Positions 12,049-22,111 of a stretch of 64,000 nucleotides of DNA are shown here, one piece after another. The notes beneath the pieces are model-generated. The model saw only the letters and a list, made by a program, of their open reading frames with translations. It was not told the origin of the DNA and did no database searches. Numbering within the stretch: position 1 is the stretch's first letter; every line of letters begins with the position of its first letter. The position numbers and the translations under genes are program-made. The DNA is from Phalacrocorax aristotelis (taxonomy: Eukaryota > Chordata > Aves > Suliformes > Phalacrocoracidae): NCBI RefSeq assembly GCF_949628215.1, contig NC_134283.1, positions 23,724,975-23,788,974 on the forward strand, given 5' to 3'.

Positions 12049-15000
12049 TCAGTTGCGGATCACTCTGGGCCCTTCTGGAAGGAGGGATGCAAAGAAAGTC
12101 TTGAAAAAAACCCACGCTGTGCTCATAAATGAAGGGGTGGCCTGCTGCAGTTCTTGTAAAATTTGTCCCTCATCAGGGGATGCCTCCAACTCATCTGCTC
12201 CACCTGCATCTCCTCCCTGCCAAAATAAAGGCTATTTGGTAAGTGAGATCATTGCAGAAGTGAGAAGAATCAGGTGTCAAACAGCATGTTTGTTACCCAA
12301 ATGTCATTGTCAGAACACAAAAAAGCTTGCAAGAGTCCCCAGACAACCACAAAGTCAAACACACCTAAGCTGCTGTTACTGGTTAACTCATGCTGTGTGT
12401 CCAAGCACACTGCCTAGGACAGACGTGAAGCACCAGATCAGGCGAACTACATATGCACTTACAGCTAATTAACTCCGAGGGACATCAACCAGAAGTGTCA
12501 GCTGGAAAATGCAAGACTCAGGTTGCTTCTATACTCAAATCCTACCACTGAGGTACTAGTCTAAACCCTGTCTTCAGTTACAGAACCTGCTCAGCCTGTG
12601 ATTCTCTCCATTGCAGTATCCTAAGGGACAGAAGCAACTAAAGGATAACATTCAGCCTGAAATATTTTGTAGAACAGAGGAGTTAGCAACACCAAAGGAG
12701 GACTGAGGCTGGCAGTTGTCTTCCATGGAGGAATAACTTCTGACAGAAGTTTTGAGAGAAGTTTTTGCTGCTACCTGTAATTAGTAAACTGGAATTAAAC
12801 TTCACAGGGTTTCATGCTCATCATTTAAAAAAATACCAAGACAATACCTGTAAGTTATTGTTCTGGTCCTGGTTGATAGCAGCTTGAGGAGGAACATTGC
12901 CTGGGACAGGCTGAACTGGTCTTCGTCTAAACGGAAGCCATCCAACATGATGCCTGGGGAAACCAACAGATTTTTATTAATATCAACTAAATATTACTTC
13001 TTCCTGTTACACCAATACAGTTCAAGTAGCATCAGGCTGCTCAGAGCTGCCCAGTAAGTACTTTCAAAGCCTCCTGTCAGCAAATCATGAGGTAGGAGGG
13101 GAAGACTGAGCATCTGCTTGCATACAAAGTAAGCAGCACTACATCCAGGTTTGTATCTACTTATAATCAGGGATCAGCCTGCTGGAGCACACTGCTAGAG
13201 GTACAGCCAGCCAGCTTGTTTACCATGTTACATACACCCTGGGTAACTCTGTACTCACTAGAAAAGGGCACAGAGAACATGGAAAACAGAGCCCTACCTT
13301 ACCAAAAGGTAACAGGCCACATAGACCTCCTTAGTGCAGGTGCTGTAAAGGTACAGACCTTCTTTGTAACCCACAATATAAGCTGTTCAAAGTTACACTT
13401 TAGAATTATCAATAGTAAAATTCAAGGACTGTTATTGAAACCATTATTAACCTTCACTCTCCAAGTGTACAGAGAAGAGCTGATCATTTGACCTCGTCCA
13501 GCTTCAACTCTAGACCCACCAACAGGAATTCAGAAGCCTATATCACTTGTTTCACTGGTGCTCAAAGAGTTTAAGGGGGCAGATTATCCTTCTCAGACAA
13601 GACATCCCAAGCATGTCAACTGACAGCCCTAAGACTTAGATTTCAGGACACTGCAGTCTAGCTCTACTCTCCAGAGGCAATGCAAAGCAGAAAAGGCCAC
13701 AGGGGTACATGACTCAGCAGGAGCAACGTCCTCTCTCCAGACTTAAAACACTTTATTCCCCTATAAGCACTTATTTACTTCACTGAACCTACATGTCTCC
13801 TTTACACTACCAGGCTGCTGGGGCTTTACACCAAGAGCTACTTCAGTTTCAAGTAGTCTTCTAAGAAGAAAGCCAGCCTCACCAGAAGCATTAGTACAAA
13901 AACCAGGTAAGATCACCTGTTCTTCATTTAATCCAGGCATAGGCTATACTTATATTAAATCCCAAATTGTGCCAGGATAGAGGGCTGATTCATCCTTTCC
14001 AGGTACAAGAGTCCTATGAAGCACAACTGCCAGAAAGCTGACCCCAGCACAGAGCTTGTATTCAGAAATGTTTCACTGAAGTACAACAGTAGATGTTAAT
14101 AACACATACTTACAGATACATCAGAACAGTGCCACCCATAACCAGGAGGAATCTGCTGACACTGGAGTAGAAATAGATGATGTTGACAAAAACATAGAAC
14201 AGTGTTGCTGAGTAGAGCCAGTCCAACCAATCCCGATTGCCACCCTCCTCTTCTTCCATGAGGGGACCCCTTTGGGCATTCATCTGCAAGTTCTGGTTGG
14301 CCACTGCGTTAACCTGGCCAGCAGCATTTTGGTTTCCAGGCTGATTTTGTGCAGGAAATGGGTCTGGGAGAGGAGCTGGGGGTGTCACCGGTGCCACCTG
14401 TATCTCTTGAGAATGTTGTGTATGGGAAGAGTCAGCAGATGCAGCAGTAGAAGCCAAGCTGAAATCAGAGAACAAAGTACAGAATAAAGCTTAGTCGAAT
14501 CCTTTCACACTTGACAGAGGAACCAAAAATCTGTCCACCTTTAAGTATAGGGTCAGATCACATGCAAGTTTAGAGGCTACAGAAGCATTAAAAACAAGTT
14601 TTTGTGCTACCCATGACAAGTTGCATAGTGACTTCAGCAAGACAAAACAGGCACCTTCCACTTTATGAACAATAATTTGCATACTTGACAAAAAATTCTT
14701 TAGCGCAATCTACAAGTAGTCTAGAAGGCTGCTGCAGCTTTACCTTTGTCACTGATTTCCAGCCAGTGCTCTGTGTGCTACCTAAGCAGTTAAAAAAAAC
14801 AGTGAGAAGCTAAGGCTCATCAGCAGGATTACATTTACCCTACAGACACCAGCTCTCCCAATCAAAAAGAGTCAGAGATCTGCAATTTGCAAGATTCAAA
14901 AGCACTGGCCTAAAGAGTAAACCAAGCACCCCAGCACAGCTAGAGGTACATTCCCACACCATTCAGCACAAGTTACAAAGTCTTCCAATCATACTACATC

Positions 15001-18000
15001 AGAAGAGGAAGAACTGCCAGAAGCTTTCTCTTTTCTTGTATTATCGTTTCTACTGGTAGCTTTAGACAGAAAACTTACTATTGCATGTAATACTGTCTTG
15101 CATAAATCTGCTGAAACCAGGACATCTGAAGCATGCTGTAGGCTGTATAAGCAGAGAAGCCAGGAGCCACGCTTTGGAAGGGATGCAGAGTTGTTTCAAG
15201 CCTAGGTCAAAATTTCAAGACGTTCATTAGCAAATACTGGACAAACTGCAAAAGTCATCTGTTACAGGACAACATAAATAGCTTCTGTCATTTTGTGCAT
15301 CCAAATGCAAAATTCTTCCTTCTAGAGTATTAAGGACCTCTCTTTAAATAATTAATGTTTATATGAATAAGGGACTCTTCCACTAAAAGCAGCACATTTT
15401 CCTTTAGCTTCTTTCCACTAAAGCTTTTATATGCATCCTCACCATCTTTGGCCCACATTCTGTGGGTTTAAGACAGCATGTGTGGCATAAGGGGCTGGCA
15501 TCCAACACAAAGCCAACATTTTAAAAATCTTAGTGATTAACATAATTTTATTTACCTGTTATTGGCTTCTGCTGAAGATTGGCCACCAGAAGAGCATCTC
15601 AGTCTTTCACCATTTGAGGAAGATACCAATGGTTCTTGACTAGCTTCTGACAATAACTTCAGCTGATCAGCTTTAACCTAGGGACAGCAAAGCAGTTAGC
15701 AAGGTTTACTCAGTACTCTACACAAGCCTTACGCAAAAAGATTACACCACACTGAACAGGCTCTTCTTTTATAACTGCTACACAGTTCATGCACTTTGTC
15801 CTGCACAGTACCTCTAGGCGCTGCCACAGTACTAACACAGCTCTTGGCATCATGCGACCAGCACCTCCATCAGTATTTTAAAGCTCAAAAAGTAAATGGC
15901 ATGTAAGAATAACTCGATATTACTCTTCACTTTCACCAGATCTACACTGTATTTTAGCTTTTTTCCCCACATACAGTCAGGTCCATCGGATCATAAAAAT
16001 GTAATTGGAAGAAAGAGGGACCACACAAGACAATCTGACTCCTTGGCTATGAGGAGTTTGTACTTGCATACAAAAACTGCCATGCACAGCCAGAAATCAA
16101 GAGCTGCTCTGTTGTGATGCATCAATACAATATTGAGAGCAAAGCTGGCTCACATATTACAAACACCAGACATAAGCAGGATAAGCTCCAGTTGCCTATA
16201 ACAGGCAATATAAACACCTCTAGATACAATAGCATGTCCACTTGAAAGCAAAAACTGGTCTTCAATGCAAGTGGCCAAAACCAGTAAGTACTCTGTTCAA
16301 GGACTAAGCATCATCCTTGGCTTCCTCTCTACAGGCTGAGTCATTAATGAGAGCAGTTAAAACATCTTCAGCAAACAGCCACCTTCCTTCCCCACATCCC
16401 AATTACAGATCAGAACCACTGCCACTCTAACTACCGTCTTCTGCCCACAAGCACAGCCGCCGTCCAAAAGAGCCTGGGACACAACAGGTCATACTCTACT
16501 TAATAAAACTGAATTTACCAGAAAGCATTTCTCCTCTGAGCTGTGTGTTAGAGTTAGACTTTGGTTTCTATCTTGCTTAACAGATGCCATGAGAATCTCT
16601 ACCAATGAACTGCAGAGTCGATTTTTTACTTGGCTTAATCCAAACGTGTTCTCACATTCCTAACCAAATTATCACAAAGTAATACTACCATTGCACTGGC
16701 AGGAAAAAGCTGCTGTATCAGTGAATTCTAAAAAAGCCATTCAGTATTTCCCATTTTCAGTCACAACCCCAGGATTCAGAGTAGTATGTTAACTTAGCAT
16801 GAGTACCTCTGCATTGGTTTCTTGCACATTTGCAGGAGCCTTGAAGTTGTATACCAAATGTAGGGCATGCAACTCCCCATGCTAAAATGTAATGGAAGAC
16901 ATGTTAAAATATATCACTTTTCTTTATATATTTCAGCACAGAATTAAAAAAAATTTATACCCTTGGCAGCAACTCTCTCAGATAATGATGATCAAGCAGC
17001 AGCTTCCCAGAATAAATCAGCTTTTGGTCCTCTTCGGGCTTTAAAGAGAGAAAACAAAGAATAGGACAACTTGCTCTGCCAAGCACATGCAAACATTAAC
17101 TGATGCAACTTACAGCTGGATAGACAGAGGCATGCAGCCGGAAGCACCCAATGCCTTGAGGTGCACAGGTAATTGCGCACAGCTAAACTCAGCTTATGAG
17201 ATAAGAACAACTGAATACTGAAGTGCAAGATTGTCACCACCGAGGTCTAAATCAGCAGGAGGATATAAAGCATCCCTTTGGCAAAGAACTTTGTTACATG
17301 CTGTCTCTTTTACAGTGCGGACAAAAACATTTGTGTTTCTTAGAAACAGGCTTGAAGTACAATCAAATCTGATCAGTACTGGAGATGGTGTCATATAGAT
17401 CTGTTATGCTCCACCAGATGAACCCCAGCAGCTGTTTGCCTGGAGCCTTCCTGCTGCAGTGCAGCAGTCAGTGAAAGCACACTAATCTTTTTCTGGGCAA
17501 TCACCTCGCTCCTCGGGGAAGTGAGGCAAAGCAGCATATCCTCCTGCCAAAACTCTGCCTCTCCGGTGCTGCAGAGCACAGCAGCACAGCGCTTGTGAGC
17601 CTCCCCGCTGTCAGTTCACCAGACCCGTGAAAGGAAGTCAAGACTTCTGCATTTTCAGCGTCAGCCATCTCCACAAGCCCAGTGCCCCCGCTATGCGCAG
17701 GCCGGGCCGCCACTCCTTCAGCGGGAAAGAGCTTTCAGAAAAGAACCACCCCCGCCAGAGGGGGCCGGGAGCTGCCCACCTCCACCTCCAGCCCCGGCCT
17801 CGCCCGCTGCGGCCCCGAACGCCCGCAGGACACGCGGGCCCAGGGAGGTCAGTTAATATTTAACGGCGGCCGAAGCAGAAACCAAGTCCCCGAGGGGCCA
17901 CAGGCCCGCCCCGACGGGGTGCGAGATGCCCTGGGGGAAGAGACGGCAGGGCTCGGCCGGGGGAACGAGCGGCGGCCCCGGGACCCCGGCGCGGCCCCGC

Positions 18001-18222
18001 GAGGTTGCACCGCTCCCGCCTCCGCCTCAACGGCTGCGCGTGGCGGCGGGAAGGGCTCGAGCGGCAGGGGGGAAGTTGTCGCAGACTCACCGGTGCCTCG
18101 GGTACGAGGCGGCGCAGCTCGGCCTTGAGGCGGCGCACGGTCCAGGCGGGGGCGGCGCGGAGGCGAAGGTCGGGGTGCCGCTGCATGGGGCTACGGACGA
18201 GCAGTATCAGCGACTCCTCCAT
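12049..18222 (-). CDS. HERPUD1: HERPUD1, ER-stress-inducible ubiquitin-like membrane protein (complete)
   Basis: Component of the HRD1 ER-associated degradation complex, induced by the unfolded protein response. Eight coding exons in order: 18091-18222, 16961-17038, 16807-16881, 15556-15677, 15079-15201, 14114-14458, 12848-12953, 12049-12216; phases agree and give 382 residues (human 391). The ubiquitin-like domain (about residues 5-85) spans exons 1-3, including EDQKLIYSGKLLLDHHYL and LHALHLVYNFKAP. Exon 5 holds SWFQQIYARQYYMQY. Exon 6 carries the Asn/Gln-rich stretch and the membrane hairpin: WLYSATLFYVFVNIIYFYSS at about 257-277, then FLLVMGGTVLMYL. The protein ends SFMSTAWVFFKTFFASLLPE. 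The start at 18222 (MEESLILLVRSP) is the first ATG in the exon and matches the human N-terminus, only slightly shorter. Exon 4 is poorly conserved, as usual for the linker. Confidence 0.97.
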
Positions 18223-18276
18223 GATGAGCCCAGCACGACCATCGGCAATAAACAGAGAGAAGAGAGGGCCCGAGAA

Positions 18277-18283
18277 TTTTATA
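18277..18283 (-). promoter_or_regulatory. HERPUD1: HERPUD1 TATA box
   Basis: TATAAAA on the minus strand (CTATAAAAT in context), 55 bases upstream of the start codon. A transcription start near 18250 would give a short 5' UTR. A TATA box in a CpG island fits a stress-induced gene. Confidence 0.7.
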
Positions 18284-18318
18284 GGGGCCCGCCGGCCCCT
18301 CCCCGCCGCAAGGGCCGC

Positions 18319-18337
18319 GGTGGCTGCAACTGATTGG
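18319..18337 (-). promoter_or_regulatory. ERSE-like element (CCAAT-N9-CCACC)
   Basis: On the minus strand CCAAT is followed by exactly nine bases and CCACC. The ER stress response element bound by NF-Y plus ATF6/XBP1 is CCAAT-N9-CCACG, so only the last base differs. It lies about 40 bases upstream of the TATA box. Known HERPUD1 biology makes a functional ERSE expected here. Confidence 0.6.
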
Positions 18338-18367
18338 CCGCGGTGGGAGCGGGGATGGAGGCTGCTA

Positions 18368-18378
18368 CGTAGGCCAAT
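18368..18378 (-). promoter_or_regulatory. ERSE-II-like element (ATTGG-N-CTACG)
   Basis: The minus strand reads ATTGGCCTACG; the ERSE-II consensus, first described at human HERPUD1, is ATTGG-N-CCACG, so one base differs. It is 31 bases upstream of the ERSE-like element. A further CCAAT (minus, 18423-18427) lies 45 bases beyond, giving three NF-Y sites at regular 40-50 base steps. Confidence 0.55.
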
Positions 18379-18474
18379 GGGAGGGAGCCCCGCATGCAGC
18401 GCCGAGGGAGGCGGAGGGGCTGATTGGGCGGTGTTGTGGGGGCGGGGCTCCGGTGGGGCCGGCGCGGCGTCACC

Positions 18475-18672
18475 ATGGCGACCGTGAGCGGGCTGGGGCT
18501 GTACGGTGCTGACGGCCATGACGGGGCGGCGGAGCCGGAGCCGCTCTCCCCGCCGGGGCCAGGCCCTGCCCGCCCTCCTCCCGCCCGCCCGCCCGCAGGC
18601 AGCGGGGCGGCCTCACCGGGCCACCGTGGCCGCGCGACCCCCCTGCCCCGCCCCGGGCCGTGCTGGGCCTGA
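18475..18672 (+). CDS. Possible start of a divergent transcript opposite HERPUD1 (hypothetical)
   Basis: An ATG in near-perfect Kozak context (GTCACCATGGCG) opens a 65-codon frame on the plus strand, about 225 bases from the likely HERPUD1 start site. The product begins MATVSGLGLYGADGHDG and then becomes Pro/Ala/Gly-rich, as any frame in a CpG island tends to. I recognise no family. A donor-like GTGAGC follows the third codon. It may be the first exon of a non-coding or unknown divergent RNA, or chance. Confidence 0.15.
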   Translation: MATVSGLGLYGADGHDGAAEPEPLSPPGPGPARPPPARPPAGSGAASPGHRGRATPLPRPGPCWA

Positions 18673-21600
18673 GGGACCCGAGCCCGCCCCGCCCGCCAGG
18701 CCGCGGCCTCACCGTGCCCGGCGCCGCCGCCCCTGCGGCACCAAGCAGGGAGGGGGGCCCGTTACCGGGGCTCTGCCGCGGCTGGCCTTCAGACAGCCGG
18801 CCCGCCTGCCCGCTCCTGCCCACTCCCGCCCGCTCCCGAACCGGTCCCTGCACTGCGGCCTCTCAGTCGCCTGCTCGGGCCGTCTGCCGCACACCAGCCC
18901 CTGCAGGACCGCCGCTCTCAGGGGTCCCTGACGTGACTCTTCCCTCTCCCCTTGGCCCGCAGGAGCAGCACAGCTCTCCGTGGGGTCCTACACACGCTGG
19001 GCGCACAGCCTGATCCAGGGGAAACATCGCCTTTTTTTTCCCCCCATCGTTATTTTACCAGATCTGCATAGCTACCTCAACAGATTTGCTTCTGGCTTCC
19101 TGGACAGGACACATCGTACTTCTGCATGGGGTCAAAAGGAGCATGCAGGGGTGTTGGAGAAAGGTGAAAATTCCAGAAATTATTACTGACAACGACAAAA
19201 AAAAAAAAACAAAAATGTAGAACAGCAATTTCTGAGTCCTCCTCCCCATACCCATCCTCCTTTGAGATGTGATCCGGCACTGGGAAAAGCAGTGGCAACG
19301 ATCCTGATGCACCAGGAGGGTGTTTTAGCATATTTTAGAACAGTATTGTAAAAATGTGAGAATTTGGTCTTATCTGTCAGCACCACATATTGACTCTTCG
19401 TGTTTCATTAGGTGCTCAGTATTTCCTGGCAGCCAGACCTGTTGCCCAAAAGCACAGATGAGTTTGCAGCCAGAACCGGATTTTGCAACCAGAAAAGACA
19501 CCCCTCCAAGGGGATGCATCATCTCACAGCTTCCTAGGGAAGAGCTGTGCCATGGGGCATCGCTGCCTTGGGAGCCGACAAAATAAAATCACAAAGACAT
19601 TAATGAGCTTACATCTGGTCCGACGAACACTCCGTGGCTGCCAGGGTACATCCTTGAGAGGATGGAGAATACCAGTGGAGCACATTCCTGTGTTGCATCC
19701 CTCCCCACAACAAGCACCACAGCAGCAGGAGTTGCTTCAGAGCTGAGGTTGCACTCCCTGCCTGCCTTGCCCTCAGCTGTCCCTCAACAGGCTCAACGCT
19801 TAGGTGGGCTTTCCCTCCCCAGCCTCTGCTCTGCATCCTCCCCAAGCCAAGGAGATGTCGTCAGAGCTCTCTGCTGCTCTTGCTCTGCTGGCAGGGACCG
19901 TGATCCATGTCCCCAGCTCCTGACGGCCGCAGAAGAGGGAAAGACAAATGCTGTGTCCAAGTCTGCCCTTGCCAATGTCCCCCATTAACGTCAAGGTGAC
20001 TTTGCTGCTCTTGATTGCAGCCTTTGCTCAGAGTACCCAGAAGGCTCCCATGGGTGGCAGAGGCATGGTAAAGCTGTAGAGATACTGGGAGCAAAGCAAG
20101 TTCTCAGGCTCTGTGTGTGCCTTTGGCTGAGACTCCCTGTGCCATCACTGTCCCGTGGACTGGGTGAGCAGCTGTAGTCACAGCGCCGATCCCGCCTTGG
20201 GCTCAAATTCCTGTCTTTCTCCCTCCTGTGACAGACAAGGAGGGCAGAGCTCACCTGAGATGCCTGCTGCCCATCTCCTGCCCTAGCCATTGCTGGCAAA
20301 ATAGCAATAGGGAAATTATCTGAACCCAGTGCCGGCCTGGCTTTGAGCAGGGGGTGGAGGAGTGACCTCCTGAGGTGCCTGCCAACATGAGTGTTCCTGT
20401 GGTGCTGCAACCTCAGCAGCCTCCTCCAAGTGAGGGGGTGCCGAACCCCCTGGAGAGCCAGGCCCTTGCTGCCCTCACCCAAAGCAGCCAAGAGCCAATG
20501 GATCTGAAGTTGGTGGCCACATCTGGACATTTGGTAGCGCATGCCCGAGTTCCAGAGGCTGATTCAGAGCTCCTGGTACTAAAGCAAAATAAATACTCCC
20601 TGCTTAGCTTAGGTCTCACTCTGGAGCTGCAGGTTCAGGTCCACGGCGCAAACCAGAAGGCGTGACCAGCACGTCACCCCTGCCATCCTGCCGAACAATT
20701 AACTCCAATTTACCAATATCGGAGATGAAGGGCTGCAAGCTTCTTTTGTCACCAGTGCCTGCGTAAACATTAACCCTGGTGTAAAGCAGGATTATCTTTC
20801 TGACCTCAACGCAATTACTCTGTTTAAAAAAAAAAAACCAGGGGGGAGGGCGCAGAATTGCTGATGAGTTTACAGCTCTGTGTGCTGCCAGGCTCATTGT
20901 CACTGCATAGCAATCTTTCGGTGCAGCAGGAGCAGCCAGCAGAGAATTTGTGGTTACACGAGGAGGTGCCGGTGGCCCCGCAGCCTGGCACGCTCCCTTT
21001 GCTCATGCAGGTGCAGTCACCCAGGGGAAGAGCCTTCTGGGAGCTGCGGACTGGCTTACGCGGGCCTGCTGCTGTGGTGATGCCAGGGTCTGATGCAATT
21101 TCATGCTGTCCAAAGGTTGCTCTGTGGGCTGGGATGGGGCAAGGATCAGAGGACGGTGTGATCCAGACAAGCCAGGGGGATTCCTGGGATTTGGTTCAAT
21201 GTGTTTATTCAGTGGGACGCGCTGTAATTTTTGGGTGTCTGGCTTTAGGAAGCATTTCACGGCTCTTTTGTAGTGGCTCCCTTAGCCAGTATGGTGGCTT
21301 CCCCAGCACCCACCAACAAGACTTCAGTTAGGCGAGGAGCTCGCAGTGTACACTGCAGCGGGAAGGGGCTGCTCCTCTGTGCCTGAACCGATCTGGTTCT
21401 GCCGGAGACGCATCCTAAGGGCATCACCCACGGACACAACCGAAGAGATGTGCTCAGGCAGCACGTCCCAGCAGCCTGGCACTGGGATGCGAGTGCTCTG
21501 CCAGTGAACCCGAGTGGCTCGGTTGCTCCCCCACTTGGTAAAGCAGCTGTGACCCGAAACGGCTGACCCTCCCCTGCCCTCACTGCTCCAGAGCGCGAAC

Positions 21601-21690
21601 AGAACCTTCTTGACGGACCGGGGTAAAAACTGGGGGAGGGGAAAAGATGTAAGCAGGAGGCTGGAAACGAGCAGCAGGGCAGCGTGTGGC
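18673..21690. other. Intergenic interval between the HERPUD1 and PARD6A blocks
   Basis: No exon of SLC12A3, ACD or any other gene is recognised here. It holds short A runs at 19197-19209 and 20824-20835 and otherwise unique-looking sequence. GC content falls after the HERPUD1 island and climbs again toward the PARD6A island. This is the stretch in which the human gene order breaks. Confidence 0.5.
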
Positions 21691-21909
21691 AGGACAGCGT
21701 ATAGAATGTCGCATAGCAGCGTGTGGCATGGCCGGGCTGGACACCCTCCCGCGCCGCCGGGGGTCCCTCGGCGAGGGGCCGAGCCCGGGTGGCAGCGGGG
21801 ACACACCGAGGGCTCCCCCGGTAACGGCCGAAGGGGGACACCAGTCCCGCCGCCGAGCCCGGGATACCCCCGGGGCGGGGGGGCGTGGCGTCCGCCCGGC
21901 CCCGCCCCC

Positions 21910-21935
21910 GTTGCCACAGCGACGTTGTCAGCAAC
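21910..21935. promoter_or_regulatory. Two abutting RFX X-box-like sites
   Basis: GTTGCCACAGCGAC (21910-21923) is directly followed by GTTGTCAGCAAC (21924-21935). Each is an inverted pair of RFX half sites (GTTRCC / RGYAAC) with one mismatch, with spacers of two and zero bases. They lie about 180 bases upstream of the PARD6A ATG. Confidence 0.35.
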
Positions 21936-22079
21936 CCTCAGGCCACGCCTCCCGCCCCGCCTGGGCCAATGGCGCCGCGGCGGCTGGCCTGCTCGCCAGT
22001 GACATCACGGCCGGTGAAAATCCCCCGTGGCCGCGGGAGCGGCGGCGGTGGTGGCCCCCGGTCCGGTGCGGTCCCCGAC

Positions 22080-22108
22080 CCGCCCCGCCCCGCCCCGCCC
22101 CGCCCCGC
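22080..22108 (+). repeat. Pentamer array (CGCCC)n just before the PARD6A start codon
   Basis: Five CGCCC units in a row, with a further CGCCCCG at the left, end three bases before the ATG at 22112. Each unit overlap makes a GC-box (Sp1-type) sequence. It may lie in the 5' UTR or the core promoter. Confidence 0.8.
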
Positions 22109-22111
22109 AGC

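Larger units (their letters stand above)
17640..18960. promoter_or_regulatory. CpG island over the HERPUD1 promoter
   Basis: Dense CG dinucleotides and GC boxes cover HERPUD1 exon 1, its upstream region and the first part of the next intergenic interval. It extends about 700 bases upstream of the HERPUD1 start, which leaves room for a divergent transcript. Confidence 0.75.

Noticed and set aside
20375-20665. 96-codon frame MSVPVVLQPQQPPP... as a gene filling the synteny gap
   Set aside because: No splice context and no recognised similarity; it could not be supported as coding.
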